Shown here piece after piece: positions 43,095-51,153 of a stretch of DNA of 64,000 nucleotides. The position numbers were made by a program, and so were the translations under genes. The notes beneath the pieces are model-generated. The model made no database searches and was not told the DNA's origin. It saw only the letters and a list, made by a program, of their open reading frames with translations. Source of the stretch: JABCYV01 sp035512155 (GTDB lineage Bacteria > Acidobacteriota > Terriglobia > Terriglobales > Acidobacteriaceae); assembly GCA_035512155.1 (NCBI GenBank), contig DATKEN010000011.1:77320-141319 (forward strand), written 5' to 3'. Each line of letters opens with the position of its first letter. Positions within the stretch are counted from its first letter, which is position 1.

Positions 43095-44246
43095 TTGTCA
43101 TTGCCCGCTGTTGAGGCGACCACGCCGACCACTCGCAAAACCGCGCTTAATGCTGTCCATCGCCAGATGGGCGCGAGGATGGTCGAATTCAACGGCTGGG
43201 ACATGCCGGTAGAATATCCCTCCTCTGGCGGCATCATCGCCGAGCACATGACAGTTCGCACCGGCGTTGGGATCTTCGACGTCAGCCACATGGGCGATAT
43301 CCGTCTGGCGGGACACGGGGCGCTGGCTGCGGTGCAACACATTTCCATGAATGACGCCTCGCGCCTGGCTGTGGGCCAGGCGCAGTATTCAGCCTTGCTC
43401 TACCCGCAGGGCACTTTTGTGGACGATGTGATCGTGCACCGCCTCACCGAGGATGAGTATCTACTGGTGATCAATGCCGGAACCCGGGAGAAAGACTTCA
43501 GCTGGGTTCGTGACAATACTCGGAACTTCAACTGCAAGGTCGAGAATCTGTCGGATGAATTTACCCAGATCGCGATCCAGGGGCCTAAGGGAGTTAACCT
43601 GCTGCAGAAGCTCACCGACGCCGATCTCAGCGCCGTCAAGTTTTACTGGGTCACTAGAGGGACGGTTTGTGGGCTCAGGAATGTTCTCATCGCTCGCACC
43701 GGTTACACGGGCGAAGACGGATTCGAAATCTATGTTCCTGCGGACGAAGCTACCAGCGCTCGTGTGTGGAACGAAATCCTGGAGGCCGGCAAAGAATTTG
43801 GGGTCTTGCCTTGCGGTTTGGGAGCTCGCAATACGCTCCGCCTGGAAGCCAAACTGCCGCTCTACGGCCACGAGATCTCTGACACAATCAACGTCTGGGA
43901 AGCTGGCCTCGATCGGTTTTGCAAGATGGAAAAGCAGGATTTTATTGGCCGGGTCGCTTTGGAGAAGGCGAAGGCCACCGGTTTGCAGCGCACGCTGGTT
44001 GGTCTGGAGATGATCGAGCGCGGCATCGCCCGCGATGAATACAAAGTTCTGGATGACAGTGGAAGCGAAATTGGCTACGTCACCAGCGGTTCTCCCGCAC
44101 CGTTCTTGAAGAAAAATATTGCGCTGGCCTATGTCCCCCCGCGATCCTCGGATGCGGGATCGACAGTCAAGGTTGAGATCCGCGGTCAAGGTGTAAAGGC
44201 CCAGGTGGTTCCAACACCGTTCTACAAGCGACCGAAAAAGGCTTGA
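43095..44246 (+). CDS. gcvT: Glycine cleavage system T protein (aminomethyltransferase)
   Basis: Transfers the methylene group from aminomethyl-lipoyl GcvH to tetrahydrofolate, releasing ammonia. The 383-aa protein shows 'KTALNAVHRQMGARMVEFNGWDMPVEY', 'GIFDVSHMGDI', 'QYSALLYPQGTFVDDVIVHRL', 'IQGPKGVNLL', 'ARTGYTGEDGFEIYVP', 'LPCGLGARNTLRLEAKLPLYGHEIS' and 'GYVTSGSPAPFLKKNIALAYV'. The start is TTG with GAGG 7 bases upstream. I see no glycine riboswitch in the 150-bp leader. The stop codon lies inside an R2 repeat. Confidence 0.96.
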   Translation: MSLPAVEATTPTTRKTALNAVHRQMGARMVEFNGWDMPVEYPSSGGIIAEHMTVRTGVGIFDVSHMGDIRLAGHGALAAVQHISMNDASRLAVGQAQYSALLYPQGTFVDDVIVHRLTEDEYLLVINAGTREKDFSWVRDNTRNFNCKVENLSDEFTQIAIQGPKGVNLLQKLTDADLSAVKFYWVTRGTVCGLRNVLIARTGYTGEDGFEIYVPADEATSARVWNEILEAGKEFGVLPCGLGARNTLRLEAKLPLYGHEISDTINVWEAGLDRFCKMEKQDFIGRVALEKAKATGLQRTLVGLEMIERGIARDEYKVLDDSGSEIGYVTSGSPAPFLKKNIALAYVPPRSSDAGSTVKVEIRGQGVKAQVVPTPFYKRPKKA

Positions 44247-44322
44247 ACCACAGAGGACACGAAAGTACACAAAGGGAAACCAAGGCTATAAACCGCTAAG
44301 GACACAAGGGACACAAAGGAAG
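44241..44322 (+). repeat. R2 repeat between gcvT and gcvH
   Basis: It begins GCTTGAACCACAGAGGACACG, continues with ACACAAAGGG, and a second partial copy in the same direction (CTAAGGACACAAGGGACAC) runs up to the gcvH ribosome site (AAAGGAAG). The TGA stop of gcvT is part of the GCTTGAACC start of the repeat. It is a single-orientation copy, unlike the paired element at 39.6 kb. Confidence 0.7.
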
Positions 44323-44325
44323 AGC

Positions 44326-44715
44326 ATGCCTTATCCGAGCGACTTCAAGTACACCAAAGAGCACGAGTGGATCAAAGCCGACGGCAAGAATGCGACTATC
44401 GGCATCACAAACTATGCACAAGAGTCGCTGGGTGACATCGTGTTTGCCGAACTGCCCAAAGTCGGCTCGGAAACCACGGCGGGCAAGACTTTCGGCACCA
44501 TCGAGTCGGTCAAAGCTGTTTCCGACCTTTATGCGCCTGCCTCGGGGACAGTAACCGAGGTCAACAGCGAGTTGGCTACGGCGCCAGAAAAAATCAACAA
44601 GGACGCTCACAGTGCATGGCTGATCAAGATCTCGATGAGAGATCCGAATGAATTGAATTCCCTGCTCTCGGCTGCCGACTACGAGAAATTTGTCGCGGAG
44701 GAGGCGGGACACTAA
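44326..44715 (+). CDS. gcvH: Glycine cleavage system H protein (lipoyl carrier)
   Basis: A 129-aa carrier that shuttles the aminomethyl group between the P, T and L proteins. The lipoylation site is Lys63 in 'GTIESVKAVSDLYAP'. Other marks: 'KYTKEHEWI', 'IGITNYAQESLGDIVFAELP' and 'SGTVTEVNSEL'. The ATG is preceded by AAGGAAG, which lies at the end of the R2 repeat. It is third in a run gcvT-gcvH-gcvPA-gcvPB; the L protein and lipoyl enzymes are not in this window. Confidence 0.96.
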   Translation: MPYPSDFKYTKEHEWIKADGKNATIGITNYAQESLGDIVFAELPKVGSETTAGKTFGTIESVKAVSDLYAPASGTVTEVNSELATAPEKINKDAHSAWLIKISMRDPNELNSLLSAADYEKFVAEEAGH

Positions 44716-44763
44716 GTCTGTCCATCGCAATCAAACTGACCGTCCACGACATCTAAAATCTTT

Positions 44764-46143
44764 ATGCGTTACTTACCAAAATCTCCTGCCGACCGTGAAG
44801 CCATCTTGAAAGCGATCGGCGCGCGCTCGATTGATGACCTGTTCGCCGCCATCCCTGCGGAATACCGGCTGAAGCGTGATCTCAGAGTACCGCGCCAGAT
44901 GGCGGAATCGGAGATTGTGGAGTGGTTTCGTGAGCGCGCCCAGGAAAATGGCGATGGATATGCCAACTTCCTTGGGGCCGGCGCCTACTATCACTACCGA
45001 CCCGTGATCATTGATTCGCTCATCTCGCGCGGCGAATTTCTCACTGCCTACACGCCGTATCAGGCGGAGATCTCGCAGGGCACGCTGCAGTCGATTTTCG
45101 AATTTCAGAGCATGATCTGCGAACTGACCGGCATGGAGGTCGCCAACGCCTCGATGTATGACGGTTCCACCGCGGCTGCTGAAGCGGTGATGATGGGCGT
45201 CCGTCTCACCGGACGGCGTTCGGTGGTGATTGCGCGGAGCGTGCATCCCGAATATCGCGAGGTGTTGGAGACCTATGCGCATCATCAGCATCTGCCATTG
45301 AACACTCTGCCGTTCACCGAAAGCGGCAGGATCGACCTGAAAACCTTGGATAAGTCCATCACCCAGGAAACAGCTTGCGTCCTCATTCAATCACCCAACT
45401 TCTTCGGAACGATTGAAGACGTTGCCAGCATAGCCGATATCGCGCACAAGCGAGGAGCCTTGCTGGTAGTGTCGATCGCGGAAGCGGTCTCGCTCGGCAT
45501 TGTTGAGCCGCCAAGGCAGGCGGACGTCATCGCCATGGAGGCTCAATCGTTCGGTGTCCCCCTCGGTTTCGGAGGTCCTTACTGCGGTGTGATCGCGACT
45601 CGCGAGCAGTTCGTCCGCCAGATGCCGGGCCGTCTCGTCGGCCAAACGACCGACCGAAACGGCAAGCGCGGATTCGTGCTCACGCTGGCCACACGGGAAC
45701 AGCACATCCGGCGCGAGAAGGCCACGTCGAACATCTGCACCAACCAGGCGCTGGTTGCCCTGATGGTCAATATCTTCATGACGATTTATGGCAAGGTCGG
45801 CTTGCGCGAATTGGCGAAGCAGAATCTGGCCAAGACCGCTTATGCCGTCGGACAGTTCAGCAAGTATGCCAAATTGCTGTTTTCCGGCACGCCTCGTTTC
45901 AACGAATTCGTAGTGCAGACCAGCGAAGATCCTTACGCCATCAACGCACGTCTCTTGGGACACAAGACTCTTGGCGGACTTCCGCTGAACAAGTTCTATC
46001 CTGAGCTCGGCAACGCTTCGTTATGGTGCTGCACGGAAATGACCACCCGAACCGCGATCGACACTGCCGCCGGCGTGATTGCTGAGGGGGACGGCTCGGT
46101 AAAGACCGCCAAGGAAGTCGATGTCCAGGAGGTGGCGCGATGA
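44764..46143 (+). CDS. gcvPA: Glycine dehydrogenase (decarboxylating) subunit 1
   Basis: N-terminal half of the split P protein. The 459-aa subunit has 'MRYLPKSPADREAILKAIGARSIDDLFAAIP', 'FLGAGAYYHYRPVIIDSL', 'EFLTAYTPYQAEISQGTLQSIFEFQSMICELTGMEVANASMYDGSTAAAEA', 'QSFGVPLGFGGPYCGVIATRE' and 'KATSNICTNQAL'. It lacks the PLP lysine, as expected for the alpha subunit. The stop overlaps the gcvPB start (ATGA), so the two are made in equal amounts. No obvious ribosome site is present. Confidence 0.96.
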   Translation: MRYLPKSPADREAILKAIGARSIDDLFAAIPAEYRLKRDLRVPRQMAESEIVEWFRERAQENGDGYANFLGAGAYYHYRPVIIDSLISRGEFLTAYTPYQAEISQGTLQSIFEFQSMICELTGMEVANASMYDGSTAAAEAVMMGVRLTGRRSVVIARSVHPEYREVLETYAHHQHLPLNTLPFTESGRIDLKTLDKSITQETACVLIQSPNFFGTIEDVASIADIAHKRGALLVVSIAEAVSLGIVEPPRQADVIAMEAQSFGVPLGFGGPYCGVIATREQFVRQMPGRLVGQTTDRNGKRGFVLTLATREQHIRREKATSNICTNQALVALMVNIFMTIYGKVGLRELAKQNLAKTAYAVGQFSKYAKLLFSGTPRFNEFVVQTSEDPYAINARLLGHKTLGGLPLNKFYPELGNASLWCCTEMTTRTAIDTAAGVIAEGDGSVKTAKEVDVQEVAR

Positions 46144-47639
46144 AGCACGCCACTCGAAAAGCCACCCGTCACGTCAACCAGAATGAAGGCTTGATCTTCG
46201 AGAAGTCATCGCCGGGGAAAGCGGCCTGGAGGTTGCCACCGCTCGATGTTCCCGAAGTAGACACGAAGAAGCTTCTAGGGTCAGCCGAAAGAAAAGATCT
46301 GGGCAATATGCCTGAAGTGAGCGAGATCGAAATCATTCGCCACTTCACGCGCCTTTCCACCTGGAACTACGCCATTGATCTTGGGATGTACCCGCTCGGC
46401 TCCTGCACCATGAAGTACAACCCGCGAGTGAACGAAGTCGTCGCGCGCTTTGATGGCCTGGCAAATGGTCATCCTTATCAACCGGAGCGGGTTTCGCAGG
46501 GTGCCTTGCGCATCATGAAGACGCTTAGCGACTGCCTGACAGAAATCACTGGCATGGATGCCATCACCCTACAGCCTGCGGCTGGCGCACACGGCGAACT
46601 TACGGGCTTGCTGATGGTGCGCGCATATCACCAGTCGAAGGGCACTCCCCGAAAAAAGATTCTCATTCCTGACTCAGCCCACGGCACCAATCCGGCAACC
46701 GCCGCCATGGTCAACTACGGCGTGGAGAATCTGAAGTCAAACGCGCAGGGCATGGTGGATATCGCGGCGCTCCAAGGCCAGATGAACGAGGACGTCGCCG
46801 CACTGATGCTGACCAATCCCAACACGCTGGGAGTCTTCGAGCAGGAGATCCACAAGATCGCCGACATCATGCATGCCAAGGGTGGCCTGCTTTATATGGA
46901 CGGCGCCAACATGAATGCGTTGGTGAGCAAGGTGCGCCCAGGCGATTTCGGCGTGGACCTGATGCATCTCAACCTGCACAAGACGTTCTCCACTCCTCAC
47001 GGCGGAGGCGGACCGGGTTCTGGCCCGGTAGCTATCAAACGCTTCCTCGAGCCGTTTCTTCCCAAGCCAGTGGTCGTGACAAAGGCAGACGGCACACTGG
47101 CGTTCGACTACGACCGTCCGCACTCGGTTGGCCGGGTGCGTGCGTTTTACGGAAACTTTGGAATGTTCGTGAGAGCCTTGGCGTATACCTTGGCAAACGG
47201 CCCGGACGGACTACGCGAAACCACCGAAGATGCCGTCCTCAACGCCAATTACATCCGCAAAGGATTAGAAGGGATTTACGATCTTCCTTACTCGACGCCA
47301 ACCATGCACGAAGTGGTCTTCAGTGACAGGCTGCAAGCGAAGAAGGGCGTGAAGACCATGGACATCGCGAAGCGGCTGATCGATTACGGCTTCCATCCTT
47401 ATACGACCGCATTTCCGCTGATCGTTCCAGGCGCGCTGATGATCGAGCCCACGGAGAGCGAGTCCAAGGAAGAGATGGATTTGTTTATTGAAGCGATGAA
47501 GTCGATTGCGGAAGAGGCGGAAGAAGATCCGCAAATGGTGCTCAATGCACCGCACACGACGCGGGTATCACGGCTTGATGAAACAGGCGCTGCCCGCAAG
47601 CCTGTGCTCAGATGGAAACCCGCTGTGGAAATTCAGTGA
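46140..47639 (+). CDS. gcvPB: Glycine dehydrogenase (decarboxylating) subunit 2
   Basis: Catalytic half of the split P protein, decarboxylating glycine with PLP. The 499-aa protein carries the Schiff-base Lys281 in 'MHLNLHKTFSTPHGGGGPG', 'NYAIDLGMYPLGSCTMKYNP', 'LQPAAGAHGELTGLLMVRAYH' and 'IPDSAHGTNPATAAMVNYG'. A split PA/PB P protein is a known alternative to the single-chain form. It is the last gene of the gcv operon; the DUF2911 gene is convergent 47 bp away. Confidence 0.96.
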   Translation: MKHATRKATRHVNQNEGLIFEKSSPGKAAWRLPPLDVPEVDTKKLLGSAERKDLGNMPEVSEIEIIRHFTRLSTWNYAIDLGMYPLGSCTMKYNPRVNEVVARFDGLANGHPYQPERVSQGALRIMKTLSDCLTEITGMDAITLQPAAGAHGELTGLLMVRAYHQSKGTPRKKILIPDSAHGTNPATAAMVNYGVENLKSNAQGMVDIAALQGQMNEDVAALMLTNPNTLGVFEQEIHKIADIMHAKGGLLYMDGANMNALVSKVRPGDFGVDLMHLNLHKTFSTPHGGGGPGSGPVAIKRFLEPFLPKPVVVTKADGTLAFDYDRPHSVGRVRAFYGNFGMFVRALAYTLANGPDGLRETTEDAVLNANYIRKGLEGIYDLPYSTPTMHEVVFSDRLQAKKGVKTMDIAKRLIDYGFHPYTTAFPLIVPGALMIEPTESESKEEMDLFIEAMKSIAEEAEEDPQMVLNAPHTTRVSRLDETGAARKPVLRWKPAVEIQ

Positions 47640-47686
47640 GAAGCCGATGAAACCCGGCGGCCTGCTAAGGTCGCCGGTTCGAAACC

Positions 47687-48214
47687 CTACATCTTCTCTT
47701 TGATCTCCACGGACGCCTGCGTGTTCTCCCAACTCAAACTCAGAACGCAGCTCGTACCCCTCGGGTCGTAGGCGATGGTGAAATTCTCCACCGCAGCCGG
47801 CGTTTTCGAAACCTTCATATCCACTCGCGCCAGTTCGTCGGCCTGATACTTGTACGGAATACCCCACTCGGCCGTCTTCTTGTTGATGATCAGGGTCCAT
47901 TTATCGGCGGTGGGAATAGTGAACAGCGTATAGCTACCCGCGGGTATGTCTTTGCCGGCGACTGTCACATTTGTATCGGTGACGAAGGTAGTCGCTTCAT
48001 TCGCTCCCGTACGCCAAACCTCGCCGTAGCCGACAAGACCGCCGAAAATCTTGCGGCCTTTTGCGCGCGGGCTGGAGTAAGCGGTCTTGATGGTTTTGCC
48101 GTCACTGAACTGGCAGGAAGCCGTAGCGGCCGGGCTGGGACGCTGCTCCTGAGCAGAACAGAACAGCATTAGACTGAATAGCAGCAGAGTTACCAATGCG
48201 ACCCATCTTTTCAT
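47687..48214 (-). CDS. DUF2911 domain protein, secreted
   Basis: A 175-aa exported protein: signal peptide MKRWVALVTLLLFSLMLFCSAQ at the start, cleaved around residue 22. The DUF2911 core follows: 'YSSPRAKGRKIFGGLVGYGEVWRTGANEATTF', 'AGKDIPAGSYTLFTIPTADKWTLIINK' and 'EWGIPYKYQADELARVDMKV'. Such beta-rich periplasmic proteins are abundant in Acidobacteria and Bacteroidota; their function is not established. It is convergent with gcvPB. Confidence 0.85.
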   Translation of the reverse strand: MKRWVALVTLLLFSLMLFCSAQEQRPSPAATASCQFSDGKTIKTAYSSPRAKGRKIFGGLVGYGEVWRTGANEATTFVTDTNVTVAGKDIPAGSYTLFTIPTADKWTLIINKKTAEWGIPYKYQADELARVDMKVSKTPAAVENFTIAYDPRGTSCVLSLSWENTQASVEIKEKM

Positions 48215-48377
48215 GAATCTCTCCTCGAAGGCATTTAGCCCTTAGCTTGGTCCGTGAACAGAAATCTTACGACGTCCAGCAGCGGCTAGTTGCTAGTTGC
48301 TTTGACGCAAGAATGCGGAGCAAGACAGCAAGTCCGGTAAATTATGCGCCTGAGCGGACGGACAGTACAATCAAGCC

Positions 48378-48638
48378 ATGCCGGTATTTCATGAAAAACA
48401 AGCGGAACTGGAGCACTACGAGACCATGATGGGAGTACCTCGGGGGCGTCTGGCTGTCACCATGGACATGATCACCGACGCCATGGCGTTGGTCGGGCAA
48501 CACGGGGTCTATTGCCAGAGCCAGCGCTGGCCGGGTAAGCCGGTCATGGATATTCAGATGATAATGAAGAGTCTGACCGATGCGAAGGAATTGGTCCAAA
48601 GTGTGATGGAAGAGTTAAAAAAGCCGACACTTTCCTAA
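48378..48638 (+). CDS. Hypothetical protein, 86 aa
   Basis: Not recognised. It has a largely helical sequence ('MDMITDAMALVGQHG', 'MDIQMIMKSLTDAKELVQSVMEELKK') with one Cys and a Trp. There is no signal peptide. No convincing ribosome site precedes the ATG. The reading frame is open and its composition is protein-like, but coding status is moderate. It ends 5 bp before an R1 repeat. Confidence 0.5.
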   Translation: MPVFHEKQAELEHYETMMGVPRGRLAVTMDMITDAMALVGQHGVYCQSQRWPGKPVMDIQMIMKSLTDAKELVQSVMEELKKPTLS

Positions 48639-48642
48639 ACCA

Positions 48643-48710
48643 TGTCATCCTGAGCGGAGCGGGATCGTCCGCGAAGCGAACGGCCTTGCGGAGTCGAAGT
48701 GCCCCTGGGT
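48643..48710 (+). repeat. R1 repeat copy, single
   Basis: It reads TGTCATCCTGAGCGGAGCGGG, a CGTCCGCGAAGCGAACGG hairpin core, then GGAGTCGAAGTGCCCC. It has the same head and tail as the other R1 members. Confidence 0.75.
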
Positions 48711-48794
48711 TTTCCCGCATCATCACCAGCCCGCGACTGAAGGACAAAAACACAACCGCAGTTCAGTATCGCAAATCCGGCCCGTCCAACAATC

Positions 48795-50591
48795 CTACGC
48801 TAGCGTGTATTTGCCTCTCTCAATCACCTTCTGGGCGATCTGCTGCCGCAGTTCAATCACATTGAACGGCTCATGCTTCGCCAAGCGACGCAAGATCGCC
48901 AGCTGGGTACGCAGCATGTCACCGTCAGCTACCGCTGCGATTACTTTCTTGGCCGCCGCCTCGATCTTCTCCATGGCCTGCGAGAGGTAAACGCGGGTCA
49001 TGGCAATCGGCAGCTCAGCTGCGCCTTCGCCACTACGTTCCTCGATTTTCTGCGCTCGCAGTACTGCGGACTCCATAGCGTAGGTTTCGATCACCATGTC
49101 TGCAATGGCGCCCATGATCTCCTGCTGGTCTTGGATCGCCTGCATGTATTTCTGTGTCGCCGCTCCAGCAGCGAAGAGGCCGAGCTTCTTGGCTTGCATG
49201 ACTAGCCGTCGTTCCTCCGCGAGCGGGCCTTCAAGGTCCTCGCTGAGCGACGGACCGGACAGAACTTCATCCATCAGCTTCTTGATTGCGGGCATTAGCG
49301 GCAATTGTCCCGACATCGCGCGCTTCAGCAGGAAGCCAGTGATAATGAGCCGGTTGATTTCGTTCGTGCCCTCAAAGATGCGGTTGATGCGGGCATCGCG
49401 GTAAGAACGCTCGGCGGGATACTCCTCAACGAAGCCGTAGCCACCGTAAATCTGCACAGTCTCGTCGACGACATAGTCGACCATCTCTGAGCCCCAGACC
49501 TTGATGATCGAGCACTCGACGGCATATTCCTCGATGGCTTTGCGGGTTTCTTTCGCTGCATCAGCCCCGGCCTTGTCGACTTCAGCGAGCGCAACGTCCA
49601 TCATGCCGACGGTGCGATAGACCAGAGCCTCGCCGGTGTAGACGCCGACGGCCATGTTAGCCAGCTTCTCGCGCACCAGACCGAAGTCAGCGATGACTTT
49701 CCCGAACGCTTTGCGCTGCTTGGCGTAACCGATGGCGTTTTCAAGCGACACCCGCGCTCCGCCCACACACATTGCGCCCAGCTTAAACCGGCCAACGTTC
49801 AGGATGTTGAAGGCGATGACGTGTCCCTTGCCGATTTCGCCGAGAACGTTTTCGGCGGGAACTTTACAGTCGTTAAGAATGATCGGACAAGTAGATGATC
49901 CGCGAATCCCCATCTTGTGCTCTTCGGCGCCGACGGAAAATCCCGGAAACGTTCTTTCGACCAGAAAGGCGGTGAATTTTTCGCCATCAACCTTAGCGAA
50001 GACGGTGTACAGGTCAGCAAAACCGGCGTTCGTGATCCACATCTTCTCGCCATTGAGGACGTAGTGCTTGCCGTCCGGCGAGAGCACGGCACGGGCGCGG
50101 CAGTTCAGAGCGTCCGAGCCGGATGAGGCTTCCGACAGCGCATAGGCCCCGACAATTTCTCCCGCGGCCAGTCGAGGTAGATATTTCTTCTTCTGCTCCT
50201 CGGTGCCGAAATAAACGATGGGCAGGGTGCCGATGCCTGTGTGTCCGCCCCAAGTGGTGGCAAAGCCGGCATACTTGGCGATGTGGTCGGCGATCACGGC
50301 CGCGGTGACTTTGTCCATTTCCAGGCCACCGTAGGCCTCGGGAATCTCGGCCGAGCTGAGGCCGAGCTCGCCTGCTTTCTTCAGCAAGTTGCGCGTGATG
50401 GAGAAGTCTTTATGCTCCATCTTCTCGACGTTGGGAAGGATCTCATTGACCGCAAACTCTTCCGCCGTCTGGCCGATAAGCTGGTGCTGCTCGGTGAAGT
50501 CTTCGGGCGTGAAGACTTCGTCAGTGCGGCGCTCTTCGAGGAGGAAGCTGCCGCCAGAGATTCTGGTGCTGGGAACTGCAGTGGTGGCCAT
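48795..50591 (-). CDS. Acyl-CoA dehydrogenase family protein (FadE-like)
   Basis: A 598-aa long-type acyl-CoA dehydrogenase that introduces the 2,3 double bond using FAD. Conserved: 'LGLSSAEIPEAYGGLEMDK', 'GAYALSEASSGSDA', 'YVLNGEKMWITNAG', 'FNILNVGRFKLGAMCVGGAR', 'IYGGYGFVEEYPAERSYRDARINRIFEGTNEINR' (the Glu of EGTNEI is the likely catalytic base). The C-terminal 170 residues resemble the extra domain of the longer FadE/VLCAD type. It lies downstream of the thiolase gene, separated by the GxxExxY element, so beta-oxidation genes are interrupted. No ribosome site is obvious. Confidence 0.92.
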   Translation of the reverse strand: MATTAVPSTRISGGSFLLEERRTDEVFTPEDFTEQHQLIGQTAEEFAVNEILPNVEKMEHKDFSITRNLLKKAGELGLSSAEIPEAYGGLEMDKVTAAVIADHIAKYAGFATTWGGHTGIGTLPIVYFGTEEQKKKYLPRLAAGEIVGAYALSEASSGSDALNCRARAVLSPDGKHYVLNGEKMWITNAGFADLYTVFAKVDGEKFTAFLVERTFPGFSVGAEEHKMGIRGSSTCPIILNDCKVPAENVLGEIGKGHVIAFNILNVGRFKLGAMCVGGARVSLENAIGYAKQRKAFGKVIADFGLVREKLANMAVGVYTGEALVYRTVGMMDVALAEVDKAGADAAKETRKAIEEYAVECSIIKVWGSEMVDYVVDETVQIYGGYGFVEEYPAERSYRDARINRIFEGTNEINRLIITGFLLKRAMSGQLPLMPAIKKLMDEVLSGPSLSEDLEGPLAEERRLVMQAKKLGLFAAGAATQKYMQAIQDQQEIMGAIADMVIETYAMESAVLRAQKIEERSGEGAAELPIAMTRVYLSQAMEKIEAAAKKVIAAVADGDMLRTQLAILRRLAKHEPFNVIELRQQIAQKVIERGKYTLA

Positions 50592-50603
50592 TGAAAACCT
50601 TTC

Positions 50604-51142
50604 TTAACCACAGAGGGCACAGAGGGTCACAGGGGAATTATTTCACTTTTCCCAGTTTTTGCCATCGACCATCCGCTTGATTCCGTTACGAAGGTGAGCA
50701 ACGTGAAAGTTAATTAGAAGGCCTACATTCTTGCCGCTCAGTCGGATGTAAGAGAGTAATTGAGCCTGATGTACCGGACTGATGCATTCGACGCACTTCA
50801 ATTCGACGATGACCAGGTCCTCCACGAGCAGGTCGATGCGGTAGCCTAAGTCGATAATTTCGCCATCGTATACCACTGGCAAAGCGACCTGGCGGAGCGC
50901 TTTGAGCCCTTGTTTCCTGAGTTCGTAGATCATGCAGGCTTCGTAAGCACTCTCAAGAAGTCCAGGGCCGAGTTTCGAGTGCACTTTCAGTGCCGAAGTC
51001 ACGATGATTCCCGTGACTTGGTTGACGCGGTGCGCGTGAACGATCGCGTGGCTAGCCATCTTGCCCTCTACATCTTGGACGATTGCACCCTATCACAAAT
51101 CCGAAAGTTTCTCTGTGATCCTCTGTGATCCTCCGTGGTTAA
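50604..51142. mobile_element. R2 inverted-repeat element carrying a GxxExxY gene (539 bp)
   Basis: Left end: TTAACCACAGAGGGCACAG (50604 onward). Right end, inverted: GATCCTCCGTGGTTAA ending at 51142. Aligned, the two ends share about 28 of 32 positions: TTAACCAC[AG]GAGG..CACAGAGG.TCACAG. One gene fills the space between. The ends are related to the solo R2 copies at 39.6 and 44.2 kb. It lies between two beta-oxidation genes that run in the same direction, which suggests insertion into an operon. Mobility is inferred only. Confidence 0.6.
50643..51059 (-). CDS. GxxExxY family protein (PD-(D/E)XK-like fold), 138 aa
   Basis: A complete member of the GxxExxY family: G33-L-L-E36-S-A-Y39 in 'KLGPGLLESAYE', 'YDGEIIDLGYRIDLLVED' with Asp76, and 'LVIVELKCVE' with Glu86 and Lys88, the D...E-x-K arrangement of PD-(D/E)XK nucleases. 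The family is annotated as a putative nuclease, but its biology is unknown. No signal or membrane segment. It sits inside the R2 element, starting 51 bp from the right end and stopping a few bases after the left end. Confidence 0.88.
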   Translation of the reverse strand: MASHAIVHAHRVNQVTGIIVTSALKVHSKLGPGLLESAYEACMIYELRKQGLKALRQVALPVVYDGEIIDLGYRIDLLVEDLVIVELKCVECISPVHQAQLLSYIRLSGKNVGLLINFHVAHLRNGIKRMVDGKNWEK

Positions 51143-51153
51143 AGATTTTGACC

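Noticed and set aside
47640..47692. tRNA-like T-arm (GGTTCGAAACCC) after gcvPB
   Set aside because: There is no matching acceptor stem, D-arm or anticodon arm.
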